DNA of 13,608 nt. Source: Clostridia bacterium. Lineage in GTDB: Bacteria; Bacillota; Clostridia; Christensenellales; Borkfalkiaceae. The DNA is taken from NCBI GenBank assembly GCA_029071285.1, contig JAIEAS010000282.1:1-13608 (forward strand), in the 5' to 3' direction. How positions within the stretch are numbered: the stretch's first letter is position 1; every line of letters starts with the position of its first letter. The notes below the pieces were generated by a model. The model did not search any database. It saw only the letters and a program-made list of their open reading frames with translations, and was not told the DNA's origin. Position numbers and translations under genes: made by a program. This document shows, in pieces, positions 1 through 7,620 of this stretch.

Positions 1-1222
1 GTATATGCAGACAGTCCTTCTGATAGCGGAAATTTAAAAGATTGTTTTTGAGCGACAGGTCCAGAAGGCGGCGCTGCCAGCCCTTGTCCTTTGAAAAAGT
101 TCTGTCAAAATCGTACTTGCCCGCGTCGATTACCGAGGCGGGTTTTTCGGCGTAAGAGTGCTGTGTATCATCTAAAAGCTCGTAGCCCGCGCCCGTCTTT
201 ACTTTCAGCGGCAGAGGGAACACTCCCCCTATGCGGCAGCGCTTTACGTCGAGGCAGACCTCGAACGCGCTGCTCTTAATGAAGGACGCAAGGTGCGCTT
301 CGCTCGTGGTGAAGCTCGCGTTTTTGTGCGAGAACAAGTCGTCTACGTCGAACACGGCAAGGTTGTTCACGCCGTCCGCGACGTACCTTTCGATAACGGA
401 CATATCGTCCTGAATGGGCGATGAGAAACAGCTTTCGTACAGCCAGACGCCCACGCCGACCTTGGATTTGCCGAGGACTATCACGGGATTTAATTTGGTG
501 CTTTCAAAGCACGACGCGGTAAAAAGGGCAAGCTCTAAGGGAGTCGCCTTTTTGTTCGGCAGAATTTTGCTTATGTCGCCCGCAGAACCGGTTGCGGTCA
601 AGTCCCCGCCCGAAACACGCTCTATATCCAGACGGCGGATAGCCGAAAAGATTGCGGCGGCTGCATTACGTACGCCGTTTTTATCGTTGCCCGAGTAGCC
701 CGACCAGTCGGAAGAATAGCCCCACGTTCTGAGCTGCAAGCCCGCTTCCGCCAGAATTTTCTGACAGTCGGCAAGCTTGGGGCGGACGAAGGAAGCCAGC
801 ATTTCCGCGTTGCCCGAAAGTCCGTTCCAGTAATCTATCGGCAGCGCCTCTACTTCCGCTTTGAGCGTGCAGACAATCTCGCCGCCGCACACCACCTTTA
901 CCTGCACGGCGCAGGGCGTTACCTCTTCCAAATCGGAGAGGTATTTGGGATTTAAAAGATTGTCCGCGGAAATTTCTATACTGCTCTCGCGCGGAATTTC
1001 GTCCACGTTTATTTCCGACGGTATTATGAGGTTCGTCGAGCCCGTAACCGTTACGCTGAGCTCCTGAAGATTTTCTTCCGAGCGGTTAAAAATTCTGAAC
1101 GACGTAAAAAGGGGCATACGGCAAAAGTATGTCGAGTAGCTTACCGAATTTAAAAGCTCGCCCTCAAGCTCTATCACGTCGTTTTGTTTTTTTCTGTTTT
1201 TGGTTTTCGTATTTGTCGCCAT
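1..1222 (-). CDS. DUF4011-type giant SF1 helicase, N-terminal 407 residues (cut by window edge)
   Basis: I translated this open frame by hand from an ATG at 1222; it stays open to base 1, so the C-terminus is missing. Residues 382-398 read WQRRLLDLSLKNNLLNF, the hallmark opening of the DUF4011 region. In known family members this is followed by a split SF1 (Dna2/Nam7-like) helicase and often a Vsr/MTES_1575-like nuclease and DUF3320; none of those can be seen here. Residues about 25-125 look like an all-beta, Ig-like domain. Residues about 130-335 resemble the transglutaminase-like region that precedes DUF4011 in relatives, including the block LNPVIVLGKSKVGVGVWL (244-261). The Cys and His usually found there appear replaced by Pro228 and Lys254. 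No signal peptide is seen, so the protein should be cytoplasmic. The start is supported by the 45-bp gap after helD and a weak GGGAT about 7 nt upstream. It is probably cotranscribed with helD. The biological role is unknown; DNA repair or phage defence are both possible. Confidence 0.85.
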   Translation of the reverse strand, partial: MATNTKTKNRKKQNDVIELEGELLNSVSYSTYFCRMPLFTSFRIFNRSEENLQELSVTVTGSTNLIIPSEINVDEIPRESSIEISADNLLNPKYLSDLEEVTPCAVQVKVVCGGEIVCTLKAEVEALPIDYWNGLSGNAEMLASFVRPKLADCQKILAEAGLQLRTWGYSSDWSGYSGNDKNGVRNAAAAIFSAIRRLDIERVSGGDLTATGSAGDISKILPNKKATPLELALFTASCFESTKLNPVIVLGKSKVGVGVWLYESCFSSPIQDDMSVIERYVADGVNNLAVFDVDDLFSHKNASFTTSEAHLASFIKSSAFEVCLDVKRCRIGGVFPLPLKVKTGAGYELLDDTQHSYAEKPASVIDAGKYDFDRTFSKDKGWQRRLLDLSLKNNLLNFRYQKDCLHI

Positions 1223-1267
1223 ATATTTTATCCCGTTTATGTTTTCCGTTTACTTTTAACCCTTTAG

Positions 1268-3652
1268 TTATTGCCTTAAACTCTGTTTTATAAGCGCAAG
1301 ATTTTTAAGCGCGCGGGTGTAAGCGATATATTTTTCGTTATCGGTCATATCCCCGTCCGCAACCGCCACCGCGGTAAATTCAAGTCCCTTGCTCTCGTAC
1401 ACGGTCATATAGTTAATTTTGGTCTTTGAAATTTTGCCCGTTTCCCTCAAAACGTTATAGCTCTTGCGCTTATAAGTTTCAAACGAATTTTCGCTGACGA
1501 TAACCGCGCAAAGCCCGTTCATTCCCGAAAGATAACTTCCGACTTTTCTTACGTCTATGCTTTCAACGCCGTCACCGTCGAAGCCTATCGCCTGCATATC
1601 TATGCCCAGCTTGTTTGCGACGAACTCCACAATCTGGTTGGTGTTGCGGTAGTTTAAATTGAGATTATAGACCGTGCTGTTCACGCTTTCCCAGTCCTTT
1701 ACGCCGCGGAACGGGGTTATATTCTGCTTTAAATCGCCGAATACGTTGAACGCCGCACGCTCGTTTACCTTTTTTAAAACGCCGTACTCCGCGAGCGAGA
1801 TATCCTGCGCCTCGTCCACGAAAAGGAAAGCGTACTTCGGCGAGAGGTCGAAGCCAAGTTCGGTCATTAAAAAGCAGAGTGCGAACGGGTCGGTTTTGCA
1901 AAGCTTTTTGGTTGACATACCGAATTTTGTTTTGGCTTTTCTGACTGTTTCGCGATAAAAAAACCTTGCAAGCTGATAGTTGTTTTCACACTTGCCGATT
2001 GAAACCAGATCGCCCTCGCCGCGGATAACGTCGGCAAAGTCGTGCAGGGGCGCAAAGTCGGAAAGAATTTTTTCAACCTTTTCAACCGTCTTTTCGGTTT
2101 CCTTTTTCAGCTCCTCGCGCTTGTTTATTCTGTCCGCGTAGGTCAGCGTTTCCACACCGCCGACGTTGATTTTATAGCGGCGCAAATCGAAAATTTCTTT
2201 ATCGATAGTGTTTATAAGTTCCTTTAAATCCGCGATTGCGGAAAGGCAGATTTTTTCGGAGTACCGCCTTAAATATTTTACCGACTTGTAAAAGGACAGA
2301 AGCTGTTTATAGAAATAGGCGTAGCCGTCCATTCGTCCGTCTTTGAAAAGCCCGAAAAATTCTTTTACGTCAAGCACGCAGTTGAACATATATCTGAACT
2401 GCTTGGTGTAGTAGAGTCCGCCGTCCTTCTTTTCCTTTATCTCGCCTAAGACGCAGCGCCGTATTCTGAGTGTGGCGTTTTTTATCGCCTCGTACAGCTC
2501 CGCCTGCCTTGCGCACGAATTATAGACCTGTTCGGCAACTTCTCTGCAGCCCTCGTCGGTGAACATTCCGTGCACGCCGTCGAAAATTTTTGCAAGCTTT
2601 TTTCTCGCGTCCGCGACGAACTTATCCGAGTAGATATAACTCAAAAACTCGTCGGGCACGGGCTGGGTATAGTCGATACGCCCGGAAATATCAACGCCCG
2701 CGTTTTTTAAAAGCTTTATAAAATAGCTGTCAAGGGTTGAGGTCTTTACCTTTTCAAGCTCCAGAATTGCCGAAAGCTCGTCAATGAACGCGTTGAACGA
2801 ATCGGACGGCGTAATGACTAAAACGTCGGACGGGCGCAGGTTTTCGTTGTTGTACATAATGTAGGAAAGTCTGTGCAGCAAAATCATAGTTTTGCCGCTT
2901 CCCGCAACGCCCTGAACTATGAACTCGGCGCGCTCGGGCAGAGTGATAATTTCAAACTGCTTTTCCTGAATGGTTTCAATTATGTCGGTGATTTCGCGCT
3001 TTTCCTTGCGGCTCTTTAAAATGTCCTTTAAAAAGGGGTCGAAAATTATACTCTCGTCCCTGCCGCCTATTTCCTCGGGTGAAAGATAGCCGTTCAATGA
3101 AAGGTATTCGTTTTTAATATCTAAAATTTTTCCGTTCTGGGTTCTGAGTGCCCTTCTTAAAATAAGCTTATAATCGTACTCGTTTATTGAAAAGGATGTT
3201 AAACTTTTCTGGTAGTATTTCCGTGCGAGCGGGGCGCGCCAGTCCACGATTTCAAGCCCCTCGTCCCCGCGCTTGCCGATATAATAGCTGTTGTAACCAT
3301 CCTTTTTGTCCTCTAAATCCATACGCGCAAAATAGGGCTCGTCGAAAAAGGGCTTAAAGGACTGCAGCTTGGTTTTAAGCCTGTTTATCTGCGCGTTGAG
3401 CTCCAGAACCTGTCTGTATTTTTCGGCGTTGTGCTCGGGGTCGGAATTCAAAGCGTGCCTCTCGGTCTTTGCCTTCTGAATTCTGGAAAGCAGTTTTTTG
3501 AGGTGCAGCGCTTTGAGCATAGCCATAACGGCGGCTATGCGTTCGTCCTCGTACTCCCGCTGTTTGTCCGCATCAAGCAGGTCTAAAAAATACTGCTTGT
3601 CCGGTATTTTGTGCGGGTCTATTGAATTTTTAAGCTTTTCGAATTCGGTCAT
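1268..3652 (-). CDS. helD: HelD-like RNA polymerase recycling helicase (UvrD/Rep superfamily)
   Basis: This 794-residue protein matches the HelD/YvgS size (about 770-790). HelD binds RNA polymerase, inserts an N-terminal coiled coil into the secondary channel and releases stalled complexes using ATP. Visible features: a charged coiled-coil arm at about residues 25-105; the HelD signature PYFARMDLED (106-115), YYIGKRG (123-129) and IVDWRAPLARKYYQ (135-148); Walker A GVAGSGKT (248-255); Walker B FVDEAQD (611-617); motif III VFGDLKQNI (637-645); motif IV LNYRNTNQIVEF (666-677); motif V YMTVYESKGLEF (748-759); and motif VI YIAYTRALKNL (775-785), whose Arg780 is the likely arginine finger. The region between Walker A and Walker B (about 270-600) holds the divergent insert typical of the family. 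All ATPase motifs look intact. The ATG at 3652 follows GGGA by about 6 nt and a strong promoter. A DUF4011 helicase gene follows 45 bp downstream. A general UvrD-like DNA helicase is the alternative, but the N-terminal signature favours HelD. Confidence 0.87.
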   Translation of the reverse strand: MTEFEKLKNSIDPHKIPDKQYFLDLLDADKQREYEDERIAAVMAMLKALHLKKLLSRIQKAKTERHALNSDPEHNAEKYRQVLELNAQINRLKTKLQSFKPFFDEPYFARMDLEDKKDGYNSYYIGKRGDEGLEIVDWRAPLARKYYQKSLTSFSINEYDYKLILRRALRTQNGKILDIKNEYLSLNGYLSPEEIGGRDESIIFDPFLKDILKSRKEKREITDIIETIQEKQFEIITLPERAEFIVQGVAGSGKTMILLHRLSYIMYNNENLRPSDVLVITPSDSFNAFIDELSAILELEKVKTSTLDSYFIKLLKNAGVDISGRIDYTQPVPDEFLSYIYSDKFVADARKKLAKIFDGVHGMFTDEGCREVAEQVYNSCARQAELYEAIKNATLRIRRCVLGEIKEKKDGGLYYTKQFRYMFNCVLDVKEFFGLFKDGRMDGYAYFYKQLLSFYKSVKYLRRYSEKICLSAIADLKELINTIDKEIFDLRRYKINVGGVETLTYADRINKREELKKETEKTVEKVEKILSDFAPLHDFADVIRGEGDLVSIGKCENNYQLARFFYRETVRKAKTKFGMSTKKLCKTDPFALCFLMTELGFDLSPKYAFLFVDEAQDISLAEYGVLKKVNERAAFNVFGDLKQNITPFRGVKDWESVNSTVYNLNLNYRNTNQIVEFVANKLGIDMQAIGFDGDGVESIDVRKVGSYLSGMNGLCAVIVSENSFETYKRKSYNVLRETGKISKTKINYMTVYESKGLEFTAVAVADGDMTDNEKYIAYTRALKNLALIKQSLRQ

Positions 3653-3673
3653 AAAAATTCCCTGTGAATACTC

Positions 3674-3702
3674 AGTATAGCATAAACTTAATTAAAATGC
3701 AA
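3674..3702 (-). promoter_or_regulatory. sigmaA-like promoter of helD, extended -10
   Basis: On the minus strand TTGCAT (3697-3702) and TATACT (3674-3679) are separated by exactly 17 bp, and the -10 box is preceded by TG plus one base (extended -10). The predicted start of transcription near 3667 leaves only about 15 nt before the helD ATG, just enough for its GGGA ribosome binding site. The promoter lies directly after the terminator of the upstream Wzz-like gene, so helD should be expressed independently of it. Confidence 0.75.
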
Positions 3703-3715
3703 TAGTCGAAATAAC

Positions 3716-3742
3716 AAAAAAAGCTCCCTTTTTAAGGGAGCT
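3716..3742 (-). terminator. Rho-independent terminator of the Wzz-like gene
   Basis: Read on the minus strand, AGCTCCCTT and AAGGGAGCT form a perfect 9-bp stem with a 3-nt loop, followed by a run of seven T. It begins 12 bp after the stop codon of the 3754-5058 gene and separates that gene from helD. Confidence 0.9.
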
Positions 3743-3753
3743 GAAAATTTAAT

Positions 3754-5058
3754 TTATTTTTCGTCTTTTTCCGCGGTATCGGTCTGTTCCGCGTCCGCAA
3801 CCGCCGCCTGAGCGACAGCTTCGGTTTCAACAGCGGGTACTTCCTCCGCCGCTTTCTGCCGTTTGCTGAGCTTTACCGCGCCGACGATATATCCTATTAA
3901 AAGCGCAAGAATAATTCCCGCAACGAGGCTTATAACAACCGACATAACAAGACCTGTTTCGCCCGCCTTGGTTATCACGTTTGAGGTTGCAAAGCTTACC
4001 GTAAGCGCTACGCTGTAAACGGTTTCAGCCGCGTACTTGAAATCTGCGGTAAAGCCCTTTACTGCTTCCCCTGCATCGGCAACGGCTTTCTTGAACGCTT
4101 CGTCAGCAGTCTTAGCGTCCGCCGAGATATATTTTTCAAGATCCTTCTGTCTTTGCGTGAGGTCGGCAACCTTTGCCGCCTGATCTCTTATGGCAATAGA
4201 GTTCTGCTGTATATCGGTCGAGCCCGCCGTCATTGCGTCGAGAATGGAACTCTCTCTTACCAAATCCCTTTTAACCTGCTCGAGCTCGGCTTTGTAATCT
4301 TCTTTAAGTTCTTCGGATTTTAAAATACCTTCGTTCTGCACTCTCGTTTTGAGAACCGCGAGAGTCTGGTTTTTGTTTACGTAGGTATCAATCTCGTTGA
4401 GGTAGTACTGCAAGGTTTTTCCTTCGCGGATTACGAAGTCGGGTTTATACTCGGTAATAAACTGCTCGTACTGCTTCATAAGGTCTTCGCACTGGTCCTC
4501 GAACGCGGTAATCATATTTTCATAGCTTTTTAAACTATCCACGTTGGAAATTTTGTTATCGTACGCGATATTCATTTCCGCGAGGTGCGAGCCGGGAACG
4601 TTTGCAATTTTGTCTATGAAGAGGCGTGCAACCTCTATATTTTTGAAATAGCTTGCCTTTACGTTTATCGTATAGGTCGCTTCGCCCTTCTCCGAGCTCT
4701 GCGTGCGGATTATGGTAATATCGCCCTCGTCCGCCATTTTTTCAACGTCGATACCGCCGAACGCTTCGTCCGATTTTTTAACGTCCTTTAAGGTTTGCTT
4801 TGAAATCAGATCGGAAAAATAGAACGTGGTTCCGTCGGGATAAACGTAATAATTCTTTTCGCCGTCATCACCCGGAAGATTCAGAACGAACGAAGCGACG
4901 TACTCGCGCTTGAAATAGTTCATTCCGAAGTAAATGCCTACAGTGCCGGCGATAGTTACGACTATTAAAATAATCAGTGCAAGCCACTTTTGTGTGAATA
5001 TAGTGCGGAAAATATCTTTTAACGAAGTTCCGCCCTCTTCCCTTTGATTTTCTTCCAT
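3754..5058 (-). CDS. Wzz/chain-length-determinant-like membrane protein
   Basis: This 434-residue protein has two membrane segments, one near each end (about 24-46 and 369-395). Between them lies a large loop of about 320 residues that should face outside. The loop is rich in predicted coiled coil from about 170 to 330 (long Lys/Glu/Gln/Leu stretches). This is the plan of Wzz-type polysaccharide co-polymerases, which set the chain length of exported polysaccharide in Gram-positive and Gram-negative bacteria. The N-terminal tail is short and charged. The C-terminal cytoplasmic tail (397-434) is Ala/Glu-rich and low in complexity, with no tyrosine kinase domain and no Tyr cluster. No glycosyltransferase, polymerase or kinase gene is adjacent, which weakens a capsule role. 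The ATG at 5058 follows AGGGA by about 5 nt. The gene has its own promoter and terminator, so it is monocistronic. Identification rests on architecture; another two-segment coiled-coil protein remains possible. Confidence 0.6.
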   Translation of the reverse strand: MEENQREEGGTSLKDIFRTIFTQKWLALIILIVVTIAGTVGIYFGMNYFKREYVASFVLNLPGDDGEKNYYVYPDGTTFYFSDLISKQTLKDVKKSDEAFGGIDVEKMADEGDITIIRTQSSEKGEATYTINVKASYFKNIEVARLFIDKIANVPGSHLAEMNIAYDNKISNVDSLKSYENMITAFEDQCEDLMKQYEQFITEYKPDFVIREGKTLQYYLNEIDTYVNKNQTLAVLKTRVQNEGILKSEELKEDYKAELEQVKRDLVRESSILDAMTAGSTDIQQNSIAIRDQAAKVADLTQRQKDLEKYISADAKTADEAFKKAVADAGEAVKGFTADFKYAAETVYSVALTVSFATSNVITKAGETGLVMSVVISLVAGIILALLIGYIVGAVKLSKRQKAAEEVPAVETEAVAQAAVADAEQTDTAEKDEK

Positions 5059-5089
5059 TGTTCCCTGCCGTTAATTTGTTATTGACATA

Positions 5090-5118
5090 ATTCTACACAA
5101 TTGCGCAAATTAAGTCAA
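5090..5118 (-). promoter_or_regulatory. Consensus sigmaA-like promoter of the Wzz-like gene
   Basis: Minus-strand TTGACT (5113-5118) and TAGAAT (5090-5095) with a 17-bp spacer lie about 30 bp before the ATG at 5058. This is one of the closest matches to the sigmaA consensus in the window. The AT-rich stretch 5119-5236 behind it also holds the start region of the divergent spoIIE. Confidence 0.75.
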
Positions 5119-5166
5119 ACGCTGAACCGCTCTTTTTAATATTATCGGCGATTATTAGTTAATTTA

Positions 5167-5230
5167 TTTACTCATTTTTACATTTTAAATTATTATAAGA
5201 CAAATTATTCAGCCCGTCCGCTTATATAAT
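5167..5230 (+). promoter_or_regulatory. Candidate promoter region of spoIIE
   Basis: Two weak options are visible. TATAAT (5225-5230) lies 6 bp before the ATG; its best -35-like element is AAGACA (5197-5202) at a long 22-bp spacing, and TAAGACA matches 5 of 7 bases of the Spo0A box TTCGACA. Such long spacing is known for Spo0A-activated sigmaA promoters of spoIIG and spoIIE in Bacillus subtilis. Alternatively, TTTACT (5167-5172) and TATTAT (5191-5196) are 18 bp apart and would give a leader of about 34 nt. The sequence alone does not decide between them. Confidence 0.35.
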
Positions 5231-5236
5231 GGGGCT

Positions 5237-7504
5237 ATGCCCCTGAAAATCAATTTAAAAAGCGTAATTTTATACGCCGTGTATACGGCGGCTCTTATTT
5301 TAATGAACAAGGCGATTGACGGCGTTCCGCTGTCCGTCGGGCTTTACTTTGCAATGCTGCTATGCGGGACGAACATTATCGCAACCCCCATTTTATACGT
5401 TGCCGCTTCCGCCGTCCACCTGAACTGGATAATGACCCTTTTAAGCCTCTTCGAAGGCGGGTTTTTGTGCGCGGTCGCATTTTTGTACCGCAGGACAAAA
5501 CGCAAAATCAAGTTCGAGGGAATTGCGTATATCGCAATCGCACTTTCCCTTTACATACCCTTCGCGCCGTGGAAGGGCGTTGCTTCTTTCGACGTTATCG
5601 ATAACGAGTACGCCCTGAAAGCAATCGCGGCGGCGGTAACAATAGTCTTTTCGTTCTTCTGCTTTAAAACGGTGTACGCCGTAATGTACCGCGTGTACAG
5701 ATGCAGACTGCGCGAGGACGAGCTGGTTTGCTGCGCGGTAACCTACACCGCAATCGGCACGGGACTTTACAACTTAACGGGATACTTCGTTTACACCGCT
5801 TTTGCCGCGGGATTAATCGTTTTCTGCGTACGGCTTGCCCGCTCGCCCGCCGCCCTTATTGCGGCGCTGGTTGCGGCGATTCCGCCCGCGGTCGTAAGCC
5901 TTAACCTTATTCCGCTCACCGTATACCTTTGCGGCGCGGTGCTTGCACTGCTGTTTGCAAACGCGGGCAGAGTGTTTCCGAGTATCGTAACTCTGGCGTC
6001 CTCCACCGTGTATCTGTACTTTACGGGCGGATTTAACTGCGCGGTGGGATTGATTATTTTCCGCGCGGTGCTGCTGCTCGTGTTTATGACCCTGCCTGCA
6101 ATTCCCAGCGCCAAATTTTTTACGAAAGTCAAAAACTCGCTGCTCGTTAAAGAAGTCCTGCCCGACACGGCGGTTGAAAGAAACCGCAGGCGCACGGGCG
6201 AAAAGCTATACCGCATTTCCGAGGTTTTCCGCGAAATCGAGTGCGCTTTCAACGCCTTGGACGAGGACGTGAACGAGGGCGGCGCGCGGGCGAGAATGTT
6301 GGCGGATTTGCGCGAAAAGTGCTGTAAAAACTGTACCCGCGCGAGAAAGTGCGCAAATACTCCCGTTTACACGGGTTTCAGAAAGCTTATCGATACGGGC
6401 TGCGTAAAGGGCAAAGTGAGCCTCATAGACCTGCCGAGCGAAATTACTTTAAACTGCGCAAAGCCTGCGGATTTGCTTGCTATTTTAAACTCGGTGGTTG
6501 CGGAATACCGCCGATATATGACCGAAGCCGAAAACGCCAAGAGCGGCAGAATTCTGCTTGCCGACCAGGCGCGGGGCATTGCCGAGGTTATGAAAGCCTG
6601 CGCGGTTGAACTGAGCAAAAGCTACAGCGAGTATTCAGCTGTTGAGGAGCAGATTAAACTGAAATTATCCGCAAGCGGGATTTCCTGCCCCGAGCTTTTT
6701 ATAAGCGGCGACGATATGGAAATCTGCGCCGTTATCTGCGGAAAAATTAATCTCAAAACGATAACCGATATAATTTCGGACTGCACAGGTAAAAAATGCG
6801 TTCTTAAAGACAGACTCAATTACGACGGTGAAAAAAGCTGTCTTGTGTTCGGCGCGCCGCCCGCTCTGGACGCCGCTTTCGGAGTTGCGTTTGCAGTTAA
6901 AAACGGCGAAAAGGTTTCTGGCGACACCCACTCGGTAATAAGGATAAACGAGCACAGCTTTTTAATGGCGCTATCCGACGGAATGGGCAGCGGCGAGTAC
7001 GCCAAAAAGATTTCCGCCACCGCCATTTCGCTTATCGAAGCTTTTTACCGCGCGGAAATGCCCGAGGGCACCGTTTTAAAAACCATAAACAAGCTCCTCT
7101 CATTCAACCGCGACGAAAGGTTCGCCTGCATAGATATCGCGGCGGTCAACCTCAACACGGGGGTTGCGGACTTCGTAAAGATAGGCTCGCCCGCGGGAAT
7201 TATCGTGCGCGAGGGCGAAATTAAGGTGCTTGAAAGCCAGAGTCTGCCCCTCGGCATACTTGAAAACCTGCGCCCCAACGTCTGCAGCGAACAGCTTAAA
7301 AGCGGGGATATCGTCGTGTTTATGTCGGACGGAATTACTTCCGCCTTCCCCTCCTACTCTGATTTGTACGAGTTTTTGCAGGGATTAAATCCGCTCAATC
7401 CCCAGAACCTTGCGGACAAAATTCTTGCGGGCGCGCTTGCGCGGTGCAACCAGACCGTCGCCGACGATATGACCGTTCTGTGTACGAGAATATTTTCAAA
7501 ATAA
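5237..7504 (+). CDS. spoIIE: Stage II sporulation protein E, membrane-bound PP2C-type serine phosphatase
   Basis: SpoIIE sits at the polar septum of sporulating cells and dephosphorylates SpoIIAA, which frees sigmaF in the forespore. This copy has 755 residues, somewhat shorter than the B. subtilis protein (827). Residues 1-290 form about nine to ten hydrophobic membrane segments. The middle region (about 300-540) carries the Cys cluster CCKNCTRARKC (362-372) expected in this family and regulatory helices. The C-terminal phosphatase domain (about 545-755) has VSGDT (560-564), LSDGMGSG (579-586), KIGSPAGIIVREG (648-660), SLPLGIL (669-675), MSDGI (696-700) and DDMT (743-746), so the metal-binding aspartates look intact. 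The ATG at 5237 has no usable Shine-Dalgarno sequence: GGGG ends only 2 nt before it, and no better in-frame start is seen nearby. The gene stands alone, divergent from the Wzz-like gene and closed by its own terminator. The family assignment is secure; only the start is uncertain. Confidence 0.95.
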   Translation: MPLKINLKSVILYAVYTAALILMNKAIDGVPLSVGLYFAMLLCGTNIIATPILYVAASAVHLNWIMTLLSLFEGGFLCAVAFLYRRTKRKIKFEGIAYIAIALSLYIPFAPWKGVASFDVIDNEYALKAIAAAVTIVFSFFCFKTVYAVMYRVYRCRLREDELVCCAVTYTAIGTGLYNLTGYFVYTAFAAGLIVFCVRLARSPAALIAALVAAIPPAVVSLNLIPLTVYLCGAVLALLFANAGRVFPSIVTLASSTVYLYFTGGFNCAVGLIIFRAVLLLVFMTLPAIPSAKFFTKVKNSLLVKEVLPDTAVERNRRRTGEKLYRISEVFREIECAFNALDEDVNEGGARARMLADLREKCCKNCTRARKCANTPVYTGFRKLIDTGCVKGKVSLIDLPSEITLNCAKPADLLAILNSVVAEYRRYMTEAENAKSGRILLADQARGIAEVMKACAVELSKSYSEYSAVEEQIKLKLSASGISCPELFISGDDMEICAVICGKINLKTITDIISDCTGKKCVLKDRLNYDGEKSCLVFGAPPALDAAFGVAFAVKNGEKVSGDTHSVIRINEHSFLMALSDGMGSGEYAKKISATAISLIEAFYRAEMPEGTVLKTINKLLSFNRDERFACIDIAAVNLNTGVADFVKIGSPAGIIVREGEIKVLESQSLPLGILENLRPNVCSEQLKSGDIVVFMSDGITSAFPSYSDLYEFLQGLNPLNPQNLADKILAGALARCNQTVADDMTVLCTRIFSK

Positions 7505-7522
7505 AAAACTCTCACAAGAATA

Positions 7523-7555
7523 AAAAGCAAGGATAAAACAGTCCTTGCTTTTCTT
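7523..7555 (+). terminator. Rho-independent terminator of spoIIE
   Basis: AAAAGCAAGGA (7523-7533) pairs perfectly with TCCTTGCTTTT (7542-7552) around an 8-nt loop, and the T-rich tail runs to 7555. It begins 18 bp after the spoIIE stop codon. Its 3' arm also contains the -35 box of the next gene. Confidence 0.85.
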
Positions 7556-7573
7556 AATCGGCTTTGATATAAT
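7545..7573 (+). promoter_or_regulatory. Extended -10 promoter of the 316-residue membrane protein gene
   Basis: TTGCTT (7545-7550) and a perfect TATAAT (7568-7573) are separated by 17 bp, and TG plus one base precedes the -10 box. Transcription should start near 7580, leaving a leader of about 38 nt with a ribosome binding site at 7606-7610. Confidence 0.75.
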
Positions 7574-7605
7574 GCAATTACTAAACGGTAATTTAACGGT
7601 TAAGC

Positions 7606-7620
7606 GAGGTAAATAAATTG
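7606..7620 (+). promoter_or_regulatory. Ribosome binding site that fixes a TTG start
   Basis: GAGGT (7606-7610) lies 7 nt before TTG at 7618. There is no ATG at a suitable distance, and the N-terminus that follows is a natural charged tail, so the TTG is the likely start. Confidence 0.8.

Noticed and set aside
5791..6252. A 153-codon open frame on the minus strand inside spoIIE
   Set aside because: It lies wholly opposite a secure coding region, has a Ser/Arg/Ala-rich composition typical of an antisense frame, and lacks a ribosome binding site or recognisable domain.
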